A stretch of 64,000 nucleotides of DNA from Saprospiraceae bacterium. Lineage in GTDB: Bacteria; Bacteroidota; Bacteroidia; Chitinophagales; Saprospiraceae. The DNA lies in contig JADKCF010000006.1 of the NCBI GenBank assembly GCA_016714765.1, forward strand, positions 186,001 through 250,000. The letters are read 5' to 3'. Made by a program: the position numbers and the translations under genes. The notes under the pieces were generated by a model that saw only the letters and a program-made list of their open reading frames with translations, ran no database searches and was not told the DNA's origin. Below are positions 29,965 through 38,155 of the stretch, one piece after another (positions within the stretch are counted from its first letter, which is position 1; each line of letters begins with the position of its first letter).

Positions 29965-31073
29965 AGTGGCTAATTGAATTTAGGGATAATGATAGTGAAT
30001 AATTCTGAAATCAAAACGATAAGGCTATAAAAATCATTACAAGAACACAAACAAAGCGTACAAAGGTATAAGCATGGTGATATGTAGGTAAATGAATAAT
30101 CCTCGCTCGGCGATGCCATGACTGTGCATGACCAGCATGCCCATGATTGTAAAATGAACAGAAAAAGTGTTGTTATGGAAGCAGTTTGGTATAGATACTT
30201 GTGGATTTGCAGGATACTACAAAAAGCTTGCAAAGTCATTTCCAGGTTTTTTGTCTGAATGGCTTTTGGGGCAGGATTTAAGCTAAAAATCGCTCTGCAC
30301 ATATATCTTTCTTATCTTCAGCCACTTTTCTTTTGAAGTAAACCGCAAATGGATTATTGCCGCCAATACAAGCTATTGCCCCCAAATGTAACAGGATTTT
30401 AATGCCTTATTTGCAATGGGAGATACCTTGTCTTTTCCTTTGTACCGCCCGGTTTCCTTGCCATATGGTACTACATATCCACAAAATTAACATTTTTTGA
30501 AATCCCCCAGACCCCCCTATTATAATACCTAATAATTATCTTAATATAAGGCGCAAGTGGTAGTATCGAAATTTGTAGACCACCTGTCGGAATATCGACA
30601 ACATTAAATTTAGGACAGGTTTAGTCCAACCGAAAAATCCTACCCCTGAAAATTTTATGACAACTATCATCTGCAAAGCAATTTTAAATCATTGCAAGGT
30701 TAATATAATTGCGAATACATTTGTTAAAAAGGAACATGGTCCCCGTCCCCTGTTTTCCCCTTCCCCTCTTTTTCTCCGGGTTGCCCGTTTCTTTCTTTTT
30801 CCCTTCCTCCTTGGTTCCCGCCGCCTGGTGCCCGGCCCTTCCTTCCCGCCCTTGATAATATATACCTTTGCGTACTATGATTTCGGCGAGAAGGCGTTTT
30901 GTGTAAAAAGCAGAAGACAGGATGTATGGCAGTCAAACTTCTGTGGATAATAAAGTGTATTTGAAATCGATTTTGCAGATTTGGTACTTCGCACTCAAAT
31001 TGGAAATTTAGGCTCAGTCTATGCCTAGCGGGGAAGTATTAAAGAAAAAAAATGCCCCTGCTTGGCGTAGTAT
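29965..31073. other. 1.1-kb intergenic region without a supported gene
   Basis: No frame here resembles a protein family or has a believable start. The stretch holds a pyrimidine-rich block (30737-30854), a TACCTTTG -7-like sequence at 30863-30870 that could start a plus-strand transcript of unknown nature, and an imperfect hairpin at about 31024-31071 (GCCTAGCGGGG against CCCCTGCTTGGC) just behind the formate dehydrogenase stop that could terminate that operon on the minus strand. The remainder shows nothing I can name. Confidence 0.5.
30737..30854. other. 118-base tract with no adenine on the plus strand
   Basis: From 30737 to 30854 the plus strand contains no A at all and is mostly C and T, with many runs of C or T. 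The neighbouring DNA is AT-rich. The opposite strand is G/A-rich with several GGG and GGGG runs. It does not look like a coding region. Confidence 0.8.
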
Positions 31074-33824
31074 TTACAACGAAGTTATGTTTTCTTTTTT
31101 ATACTTGCCTTTGCTTTTTCGGATATTCACTGCGACGACTTTGTACTCGGGGCACATGGCTTCACTATCATGCTCATCAGAGGTGATGACATTCAGCATC
31201 ACTTCCGGAAAATGAAAGGTACTACTTAGTACGCCTGGCCTTACTTCATCGGTGATTCTGGCTTTGATATCGACCTTGCCCCTTGGAGACTCTACGCACA
31301 CCATATCTCCCTCTGAAATATAGTGTGCAGCTGCATCATCAGGATGAATCAGCAGAACATCTTCAGTGAGTATCTGCACATTTCTTGTACGACGTGTCAT
31401 CGTTCCGGCATTGTAGTGTTCCAACTCCCTGTTCGTGGTAATGATGTATGGATAATCTTTTCCGTTTTTTTCTAACTCATTGCTTTCTTTCCAGTCAAAA
31501 TGATGAAACTTGCCTTTACCATTTTTGAAAGTTTCTGTATGAAGGATTTTTGTATCCGTGCCATCTACCAGTACAGGCCACTGCTTACCGGACTTTCCTA
31601 GATTTTCCCAAGTCACACCTGCAAAGAATGGAACAATGCCAGAAATCTCTTTAAGTATTTCAGCAGGATCGTAATCACATTGATTGAAACCCATGACATT
31701 CATGATATCGCACATAATCTGTCCATCCGCTTTGGTACCAGGCTGTGGTTCGACGACCTTTTGCACTTTTTGGATACGTCTTTCCCCATTGGTATAAGTG
31801 CCGCTTTTTTCCAAAAAGGACGCTCCCGGCAAGATCACCGTGGCATATTTTGCCGTTTCTGTCATGAAAAGTTCCTGCACAACCAGGAGATCCAGCTGCT
31901 CCATGGCGCGGATGACTTTATGGGTATTGGGGTCGGTCTGCACGACATCTTCACCCATAAGCCAGAGTGCTTTCAGGTTTCCGTTGATACTGGCTTCAAA
32001 CATTTCCGGAATTTTTAGTCCTTTCCCTAGTGGAATTTTAGCATTATAAAAAGCCTCGTACTTCATGTTTATCTCCGGGTCGTATGAGCTCAGGTAGCCC
32101 GCCCCCTGATGCGGCTGACAGCCCATGTCTGCAGCTCCCTGCACATTGTTTTGCCCTCTCAGAGGATTGACCCCTACTCCAGGTCGTCCTATATTGCCTG
32201 TGATCATGGCCAGGTCCGATATCAACATGACAGTAAAAGTCCCTTGTGTATGCTCTGTCACACCCAGTCCGTGGAAGGACATGGCATTGGGTGCCGAAGC
32301 ATATGCTACTGCCGCCTGCTTCACCAGCAATTTATCGACTCCGGTGATGCCTGCATGTTCATCCATATCCAGTGAGAGGATTTGATTTTTGAATTCCTGA
32401 TACCCTTCAGTCCGAGTGTCGATGAAGGCAGTGTCTTCCAGCTTTTCTGTGATGATATAATAAAGCATCATATTGAGGAGCGCCACATTTGTACCGGGTT
32501 TCAGAGCTAGATGATAGGTAGCATATCTGGCCAGTTCCGTGCGCCTGGGATCCACGACAATGGTGATTTTTCCCTTCATGGCAAACTGTTTCAGTTTTGC
32601 TCCGGTTACAGGATGTGCATCTGTTGGATTGGCACCTATGACAAGGATACAATCAGTATGTTGAAGATCCTCGATAGAGTTGGTGGCCGCACCGGTACCA
32701 AATGCCCGCTGCATACCCAGGGCGGTAGGCGAATGACATACACGTGCACAACAGTCGATGTTGTTTGTGCCGATAACTGCTCGGATGAACTTCTGCATCA
32801 GGTAATTTTCTTCATTGGTACACCTGGCTGAAGAAATGCCCGCTATGGCGTCCGGACCATATTGATTTTTTATTTGTATGAGACTGTCTGCTATGAATGT
32901 ATATGCTTCATCCCAGGATGCAGGAGTCAGTACACCTTCTTTCCTGATGAGCGGCGTTTTTATCCTGTCAGGATGATTATAAAAGGAAAATGCAAATCTC
33001 CCTTTCAGACAGGTATGACCCTGATTGACTTCGGCATCATAAGGCGCTTGTATGGATTTTACTTTCTCATTGACCACAGATACCTCCAGATTGCAACCGA
33101 CACCACAATACGTGCATACTGTACGCACTTTTTTATCTGAAACTTTAGATTTGGATTCGAACACATCGGATATTGCAGAAGTAGGGCATGCCTGTGCACA
33201 GGCACCACAACTGACACAATCAGATTCAAAAAATGAAACATCCTTTCCTTTAATAATTTTCGAATCAAAGCCCCTTCCTGCCATACTCAATACTAGCTCC
33301 CCTTGCACTTCATCACAAGCACGTACACAACGATAACAGTTGATACACTTGGATAAGTCCATCGTCATATAGGGATGGCTAAGGTCTTTTTGTCTGTCCA
33401 GATGATTTTTACCTTCCGGATATCTGACATTTCTGATACCCACTTTTGCGGCTACGGTCTGCAGTTCGCAATTGTTATTGACTTCACAAGTCAGACAATC
33501 CAGGGGATGATCTGTAAGTACAAGTTCGATGATATTTTTCCTTAAGTTTTTTATTTTTTCAGAATCGGTAAAAATATAACTGCCAGGTGTAACGGGCGTA
33601 TGGCAAGAAGCTTGGGTCTTCAGCGGTCCTCCTTCTGTCAAACCTACTTCCACACTACAAACTCTGCAAGAGCCGAAGGGCTCCAGATTGGGTGCATCGC
33701 ACAGTGTAGGAATGGCATCTTTGGATATGTTTCTTTTTATAAACGATAAAATAGTCTCACCAGCCTTTAATTCGAAAGGCAATCCATTGATATATGCTAT
33801 GGAAGTAAGCTTATTATATGTCAT
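31074..33824 (-). CDS. fdsA: NAD-linked formate dehydrogenase, catalytic molybdo-/tungsto-subunit
   Basis: A 916-residue subunit oxidising formate to CO2. Domains in order: an N-terminal [2Fe-2S] ferredoxin-like domain (C42, C53, C56, C74), a NuoG-like segment (DHPLDCLTCEVNNNCELQ), two [4Fe-4S] clusters (CINCYRCVRACDE and CVSCGACAQACP at about 160-220), then the MopB catalytic domain with its own cluster (CTYCGVGCNLEV) and the metal-binding Cys in C-A-R-V-C-H-S-P-T. That residue is cysteine, not selenocysteine. The molybdopterin-binding C-terminal part ends near YKVVAVNIRK. It is preceded, 113 bases upstream on the same strand, by the fused flavoprotein, so both form an FdsABG-type soluble complex that passes electrons to NAD+. 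Formate oxidation in this host is inferred. Confidence 0.92.
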   Translation of the reverse strand: MTYNKLTSIAYINGLPFELKAGETILSFIKRNISKDAIPTLCDAPNLEPFGSCRVCSVEVGLTEGGPLKTQASCHTPVTPGSYIFTDSEKIKNLRKNIIELVLTDHPLDCLTCEVNNNCELQTVAAKVGIRNVRYPEGKNHLDRQKDLSHPYMTMDLSKCINCYRCVRACDEVQGELVLSMAGRGFDSKIIKGKDVSFFESDCVSCGACAQACPTSAISDVFESKSKVSDKKVRTVCTYCGVGCNLEVSVVNEKVKSIQAPYDAEVNQGHTCLKGRFAFSFYNHPDRIKTPLIRKEGVLTPASWDEAYTFIADSLIQIKNQYGPDAIAGISSARCTNEENYLMQKFIRAVIGTNNIDCCARVCHSPTALGMQRAFGTGAATNSIEDLQHTDCILVIGANPTDAHPVTGAKLKQFAMKGKITIVVDPRRTELARYATYHLALKPGTNVALLNMMLYYIITEKLEDTAFIDTRTEGYQEFKNQILSLDMDEHAGITGVDKLLVKQAAVAYASAPNAMSFHGLGVTEHTQGTFTVMLISDLAMITGNIGRPGVGVNPLRGQNNVQGAADMGCQPHQGAGYLSSYDPEINMKYEAFYNAKIPLGKGLKIPEMFEASINGNLKALWLMGEDVVQTDPNTHKVIRAMEQLDLLVVQELFMTETAKYATVILPGASFLEKSGTYTNGERRIQKVQKVVEPQPGTKADGQIMCDIMNVMGFNQCDYDPAEILKEISGIVPFFAGVTWENLGKSGKQWPVLVDGTDTKILHTETFKNGKGKFHHFDWKESNELEKNGKDYPYIITTNRELEHYNAGTMTRRTRNVQILTEDVLLIHPDDAAAHYISEGDMVCVESPRGKVDIKARITDEVRPGVLSSTFHFPEVMLNVITSDEHDSEAMCPEYKVVAVNIRKSKGKYKKENITSL

Positions 33825-33937
33825 GTGGCTGATGATTTTGTTAAAAACTAAGTATAAAAATACAAATTTAAACTATTACATTCTAAAAACTACATTTTTT
33901 AAATAAGCAATCATCGCTATAAAGGCTGATGTTGGCT

Positions 33938-35589
33938 CTAATTTTTAAAAAATGGTGCCAACTCATCACTAAAATAATGAAGGGCATTTCTGACCGGCAA
34001 TGGCAATCCACCGCCCAATGCGCAAAGTGAACCCATCTCCAGCGTGTCCAGCAGATCAGCCATAAGAGACCTGTCTATTTTGTAATCTGTGGTGGATGCT
34101 TTTTGAAGCATCTCGAATCCACGCGTAGAGCCTATCCTGCAAGGGAAACACTTGCCACAACTCTCATGGGCTGTAAACTTAAACAAATGCTGAATATACA
34201 AAATGACAGGAAAGTCATGCGGCAAACACACCATGGAGGCATGTCCCAGCAAAAAACCATTGGAAGCGAAAGATTCAAAATCTACTGTCAAATCTGAGAT
34301 TTTGTGTACCGGCACCAGTCCACCCAGAGGTCCTCCGATATGCAGGGCTTTTACGGGCGCTCTGAATCCTTGGCCAAGATTATAAATCACTTCTGATAAC
34401 GGAGTCCCCATCTCCACCTCATAAATACCTGGTTTGTTAAAAAAGCTATCCAAAGAAATCAGTTTGGTACCTGTCGATTTGCCTTTGCCAATACCTGCAA
34501 AATTTTGTCCACCTCTGTCTATGATGTAGGGAAGACAGGCAAGTGTTTCTACATTATTGACAACTGTGGGTTTATTGAATAATCCTTGTTGAGTGGGAAA
34601 AGGCGGACGGACTCTCACTTCCGGTCTTTGCCCCTCTATGGATGATAACAAAGCTGTCTCCTCTCCACAAATATAGGCACCCTGGGCTTTGATCACCTTA
34701 AAGTCAAAATCGAAACCAGATCCTTTGATATTTTTACCTAGTAGTCCCAAAGCTCTCAGCTCTGCTATAGAATTTGAGATAGTTGAAATGGAGACGGGGT
34801 ATTCTGCCCTTATGTACAGCACCCCCCACTCTGCACCGGTGATATAGGCCGCTATAAGCATACCCATAAGCAATGCATGTGGCCTGTGCTCCATGATAAA
34901 CCTGTCTGAATAAGCACCGGGCTCCCCTTCGTCGGCATTGCATACAATAAACTTGGTTCTCGCCTCACTTTCTTTGCAGGCCTGGAGCTTAAATGACAAT
35001 GGAAATCCTGCTCCTCCCTACCTCTCAGTCCCGATGACCTTACTTCTTCCAGGAGTACATCCGGATTTTTTTTGAGGCAGGCTTCAAAAATTCTATAATA
35101 TTCACTCATCTCTGGCGTTTCTGACATGATGACTGGAGTGCCCAGGGATGAAAAATGGTAGTGGTCACAGATAGATTTGCATCCAGATAGAATATCATCC
35201 AAATCACCAATAGCTTGTCCGGAATAATTCTGACCATTCAGATGAAAAGAGGAGTTTTCATGACACCTGCCCAAACAACACATCTCTCCTATCTCGTCAG
35301 AAGGAAATCGCTTGGATATCTCATTTCGGACATGGTACTGTGTACCCGCAGTCAGACATGATGATCCATTACATACATATACCTTTTTCCCCAGATTATC
35401 TTCTTTCAGAAAGTCATAAAAAGACACTGCCCCATATATATTGGCTGCTCCAAACAAAAACTCAGCCTGTAGCCGATCCATCTCTTCTGCATCTACTGTT
35501 CCGTTCTTTTGTGCACTGATGCCCAATTGTTCAAACAAATTATTTTCTAATCCCTTGCGGCCCGAAAGATGACTCAGATTTTTTGACAT
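33938..35589 (-). CDS. Fused NuoE-NuoF-like (FdsG-FdsB) flavoprotein of formate dehydrogenase, one frameshift
   Basis: Starts MSKNLSHLSGRKG. The first 160 residues are a NuoE-like [2Fe-2S] domain (VCNGSSCLTAG and MCCLGRCHEN supply the four cysteines). The NuoF-like part follows after a short linker, with LRGRGGAGFP (FMN site), CNADEGEPGAYSDR (NADH site), YICGEETALLSSIEG and the [4Fe-4S] cysteines in ESCGKCFPCRIG...LCALGG. The frame breaks at the three C of 35016-35018: a fourth restores LRGRGGAGFP exactly. Full length is about 550 residues. The fused subunit takes electrons from the catalytic subunit downstream and reduces NAD+. FdsG and FdsB are separate proteins in most known enzymes. Confidence 0.88.
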
Positions 35590-35673
35590 GGCGACAGATT
35601 TTAATGAAAGTGCAAGATAAATAATAAATTTTACAATTATATTCAGGCGGTAATTCTTTCTAAAAAACTGCAC

Positions 35674-36075
35674 ACGGCTACCTTTGTTATGGCTTTTAGG
35701 CTGTATTAAAGATAAAATTGCCCTGCATACATATTTATTTCCTGTATATATTAAAATCTATTGTATAACTAAGCCATATCGATAAGTTTACACAATACAA
35801 TATTCTATATACCAAAATTACCCAAAACAGGACAGAAATTGGGATAAACCTTATATCCCCATAATAAACCAAATTCGATTTTCAAGTCTGCCCCCTCTAC
35901 CATGACTGACCGATCTCGCAGAGTGAAGTACGACAATGCTTCAAGGGAAGGAACCACAAAAGCGGGTGGGCAGGTTCAACAGGGCGTTCATCGCATGTCC
36001 GCTGGGCACGACGAACGCCTAGTTGTTGTGTGCCGTTTTCTTTCAACATTTTCTTTTGAGTCTTGTTATATTTTA
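35674..36075. other. Intergenic region with GC-richer segment
   Basis: No supported gene. A plus-strand frame from 35902 has no family likeness. The segment 35888-36035 is GC-richer than its surroundings and contains the attC-like inverted repeat described separately. The part nearest the formate dehydrogenase gene (35674-35880) is AT-rich and should hold its promoter, which I could not place. Confidence 0.5.
35977..36025 (-). repeat. Imperfect inverted repeat resembling an integron attC site
   Basis: Arms 35977-35989 (CAACAGGGCGTTC) and 36013-36025 (GAACGCCTAGTTG) pair at 11 of 13 positions around a 23-base loop. On the minus strand the outer end reads GTTGAAC (35974-35980), which fits the integron core GTTRRRY. 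The site lies 51 bases past the stop of the hydrolase-SnoaL gene, where a cassette attC is expected. The other core box fits poorly, so this is a hypothesis. Confidence 0.35.
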
Positions 36076-37494
36076 TTACTTTTTCAGCATTAAGTAGTCT
36101 GGTATTTCGAGGGGAGAGCGAGTCTCCAGATTAGAGTTAAACATATCCGTTTGCAATCGCCATTCATTTTTTTCTTTTCTATAAATAGCCATAAACTTAC
36201 CAAGATCAAGAATTTCATTTTGCTTATTTCGCATGGTGTATTTACCATTGGCAATAAGCAAGTCTCCCGAAAGTATTAAGTCAACCAAATGGAGTTGTAA
36301 TGAATGCATCCCTCTTGTGGATACAGTACGCCAAAAAGTAGCTATCGCATTTCTACCCATGATGGGTGGTGCACCTGGTGGATAAATAACCCCATCACTT
36401 GTATAAAGATTGGACATTTCATCCCATTCTGCATTGTTTGCAAATCGAACTAACTCATTCTCCACTTCAATAACGGAGGCTCTTGCCCTTAAATAAAAAG
36501 ACCCTTTCAAATCATTAGGCAACACAACTCCTGCACCAAATGCCTCCATGACTGATTCATTAGGTGTTTTTCCTTGTAAAAATGTTTCAACGGATAAGAA
36601 AAAGGCAGCAGGATTATCAGCATTTGGCAAATGTCCAGCACCTTTGAAATTGAGTAACGAACTATTGGACAAACTTTTGTTCCAGTTCTCAAATGAGGCA
36701 AAAGGTATTGCATCATTGTCACCTACCAGTAGCAGAACCGGTGCTTTGACATTTGCCAGTTGAGAAGTAATGTCCCAGTTGCCAATCGATTTCATCTTGT
36801 AATAGCTAAATGGGCTTTTCAAATTAGCCTGATTGCAATTGCAGATGTTTCCCCAAATATTTCTTCCCTCAACATAGGAGGATGCATAACCGCGTATCCA
36901 AAGGGAATAATAATCCCAACAGGCTTTGGTAGTGTCAGATGGATTATTGTTATACATTTTTCCATTTTGCTCAAGTAGAAGTGTTGTGAGGCTATCATTC
37001 TTATTCACCCAACCATTTGTCATGGCAGCTGATGCAGGTATTGGAGCCATGAGCATCATTGATTTCACCTGGTCTGGATAAGTAGTTGCATAAAAACCAC
37101 AGATTAAACCACCAGTAGAGTGACCCAATAGGTTTAGTTTTTTTAATTTGAAATGCTTACGTATCACTTCAATATCCTTCAAGGTACTATTCATGGAATA
37201 CCTTGCTGTATCCTTTACCACAGTAGAATAACCTGCACCAGCCTGATCGAAAAACAAAATAGTATGATGAGCAGCCAAAGGAGTTAGATCAGGAACTAAG
37301 TAAGCTGAACCAAAAGTTCCACCACCATGAACCACTACAATAGTATCTTTCCCCTCACCGAGAAATTGGTAATGGAGTTTTACATAATCATCAGTTTGTA
37401 CAAATCCTGCAGAGGATTTTAGTTTTACAATTTGAGCATTTCCAATAAATGAAACTGTACATATTAGCAGCAATCCAATTAAAATTGACTTCAT
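36076..37494 (-). CDS. Exported alpha/beta hydrolase fused to a SnoaL/DUF4440-like domain
   Basis: A 472-residue protein with a Sec signal peptide (MKSILIGLLLICTVSFIGNA). Residues about 30-325 are an alpha/beta hydrolase of the proline-iminopeptidase type: oxyanion HGGG at 56-59, nucleophile in GHSTGG at S126, acid in LLVGDNDAIPF and histidine in GAGHLPN. Residues about 345-465 are an NTF2-like SnoaL/DUF4440 domain (VIEVENELVRFANNAEWDEMSNLYTSDGVIYPPGAPPIMG...IATFW), a fold used in small enzymes and binding proteins. The two halves are usually separate proteins. Substrate unknown. It stands alone between larger gaps, and the attC-like repeat beyond its stop suggests acquisition as a gene cassette. 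Confidence 0.8.
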   Translation of the reverse strand: MKSILIGLLLICTVSFIGNAQIVKLKSSAGFVQTDDYVKLHYQFLGEGKDTIVVVHGGGTFGSAYLVPDLTPLAAHHTILFFDQAGAGYSTVVKDTARYSMNSTLKDIEVIRKHFKLKKLNLLGHSTGGLICGFYATTYPDQVKSMMLMAPIPASAAMTNGWVNKNDSLTTLLLEQNGKMYNNNPSDTTKACWDYYSLWIRGYASSYVEGRNIWGNICNCNQANLKSPFSYYKMKSIGNWDITSQLANVKAPVLLLVGDNDAIPFASFENWNKSLSNSSLLNFKGAGHLPNADNPAAFFLSVETFLQGKTPNESVMEAFGAGVVLPNDLKGSFYLRARASVIEVENELVRFANNAEWDEMSNLYTSDGVIYPPGAPPIMGRNAIATFWRTVSTRGMHSLQLHLVDLILSGDLLIANGKYTMRNKQNEILDLGKFMAIYRKEKNEWRLQTDMFNSNLETRSPLEIPDYLMLKK

Positions 37495-38155
37495 TTATTT
37501 TTGTTGTTTAGTTATAAATCGGAATCTCATAAATGACACTTAACATCAGTCCGTCTAAAAACTACCATTTCCACTTCAAAATTAGTAAAAAAGGATGATT
37601 TAGGCGTATTCAAAGCGACTTTATTTTGGGAAATGGGAAAATGGGCTGAAAATTTAAGTGGCTTATATTCGAGCTAATTTTTCGATGTAAGTCGATTGTT
37701 ACAAAATAAGTCATTTGGGTATATTATCTGCCAGTCAATGGATGATATAGACCACGAGCATAACCAGCAAGAGGATGGGACTTTATTCCAATAGAATACA
37801 AGAGTGACTTTTGGGTTTGACTTAATGTAAAAGAATCTTGAAGCATTTGAAAATGAATAAATATGCAGGATAGTCGAGTAGCGACCATATCTTTTTCATG
37901 GAGATTTGCCAAAGGGCAAAATGTACGATCAAGGCAGACTTGAGGCACTGAATCCGAGCAAAGGAGAGTGAAGAGTTAATGATTGGATATTTATGATCGA
38001 TATACTTTTCAATTTCTACATTTTGTTACTGTCCATCTTATATGATTTGAGAACTTGCCTATGGGAAAATAAAAAACAAAGCCCGGTGTACCTTCCCTTA
38101 TGGATTCCGGTACACAGGGCATTAATAATTATGATATTTGAAAAGCCATTTAGGA
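37495..38155. other. Intergenic region between hydrolase and adhesin genes
   Basis: No supported gene. A 74-codon minus-strand frame at 37724-37948 has no recognisable features. A GTTRRRY-type heptamer (minus-strand GTTAAGT, 37538-37544) lies 44 bases before the hydrolase start, which matters only if that gene is an integron cassette. The right end contains the adhesin terminator at 38081-38120. Confidence 0.5.
38081..38120 (-). terminator. Terminator of the repetitive adhesin gene
   Basis: Arms 38081-38092 (GCCCGGTGTACC) and 38109-38120 (GGTACACAGGGC) pair at 11 of 12 positions around a 16-base loop. On the minus strand the stem is followed by a T-rich stretch (TTTGTTTTTTATTTT). It lies 35 bases beyond the adhesin stop codon. 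Confidence 0.75.

Noticed and set aside
29970..30302. Minus-strand 110-codon frame behind the penicillin-acylase gene
   Set aside because: No conserved motif, odd composition (many C, S, Y, L), and no start context; probably a chance open frame.
30724..30936. Minus-strand 70-codon frame with a G/R/K/E-rich product
   Set aside because: Its composition comes directly from the adenine-free tract; no homolog-like features and no signal for translation.
31074..33824. Selenocysteine in the formate dehydrogenase active site
   Set aside because: The active-site codon encodes cysteine and no in-frame TGA occurs in the gene.
35902..36093. Plus-strand 63-codon frame over the attC-like repeat
   Set aside because: It ends inside the hydrolase gene on the other strand, has no family likeness, and follows the repeat sequence.
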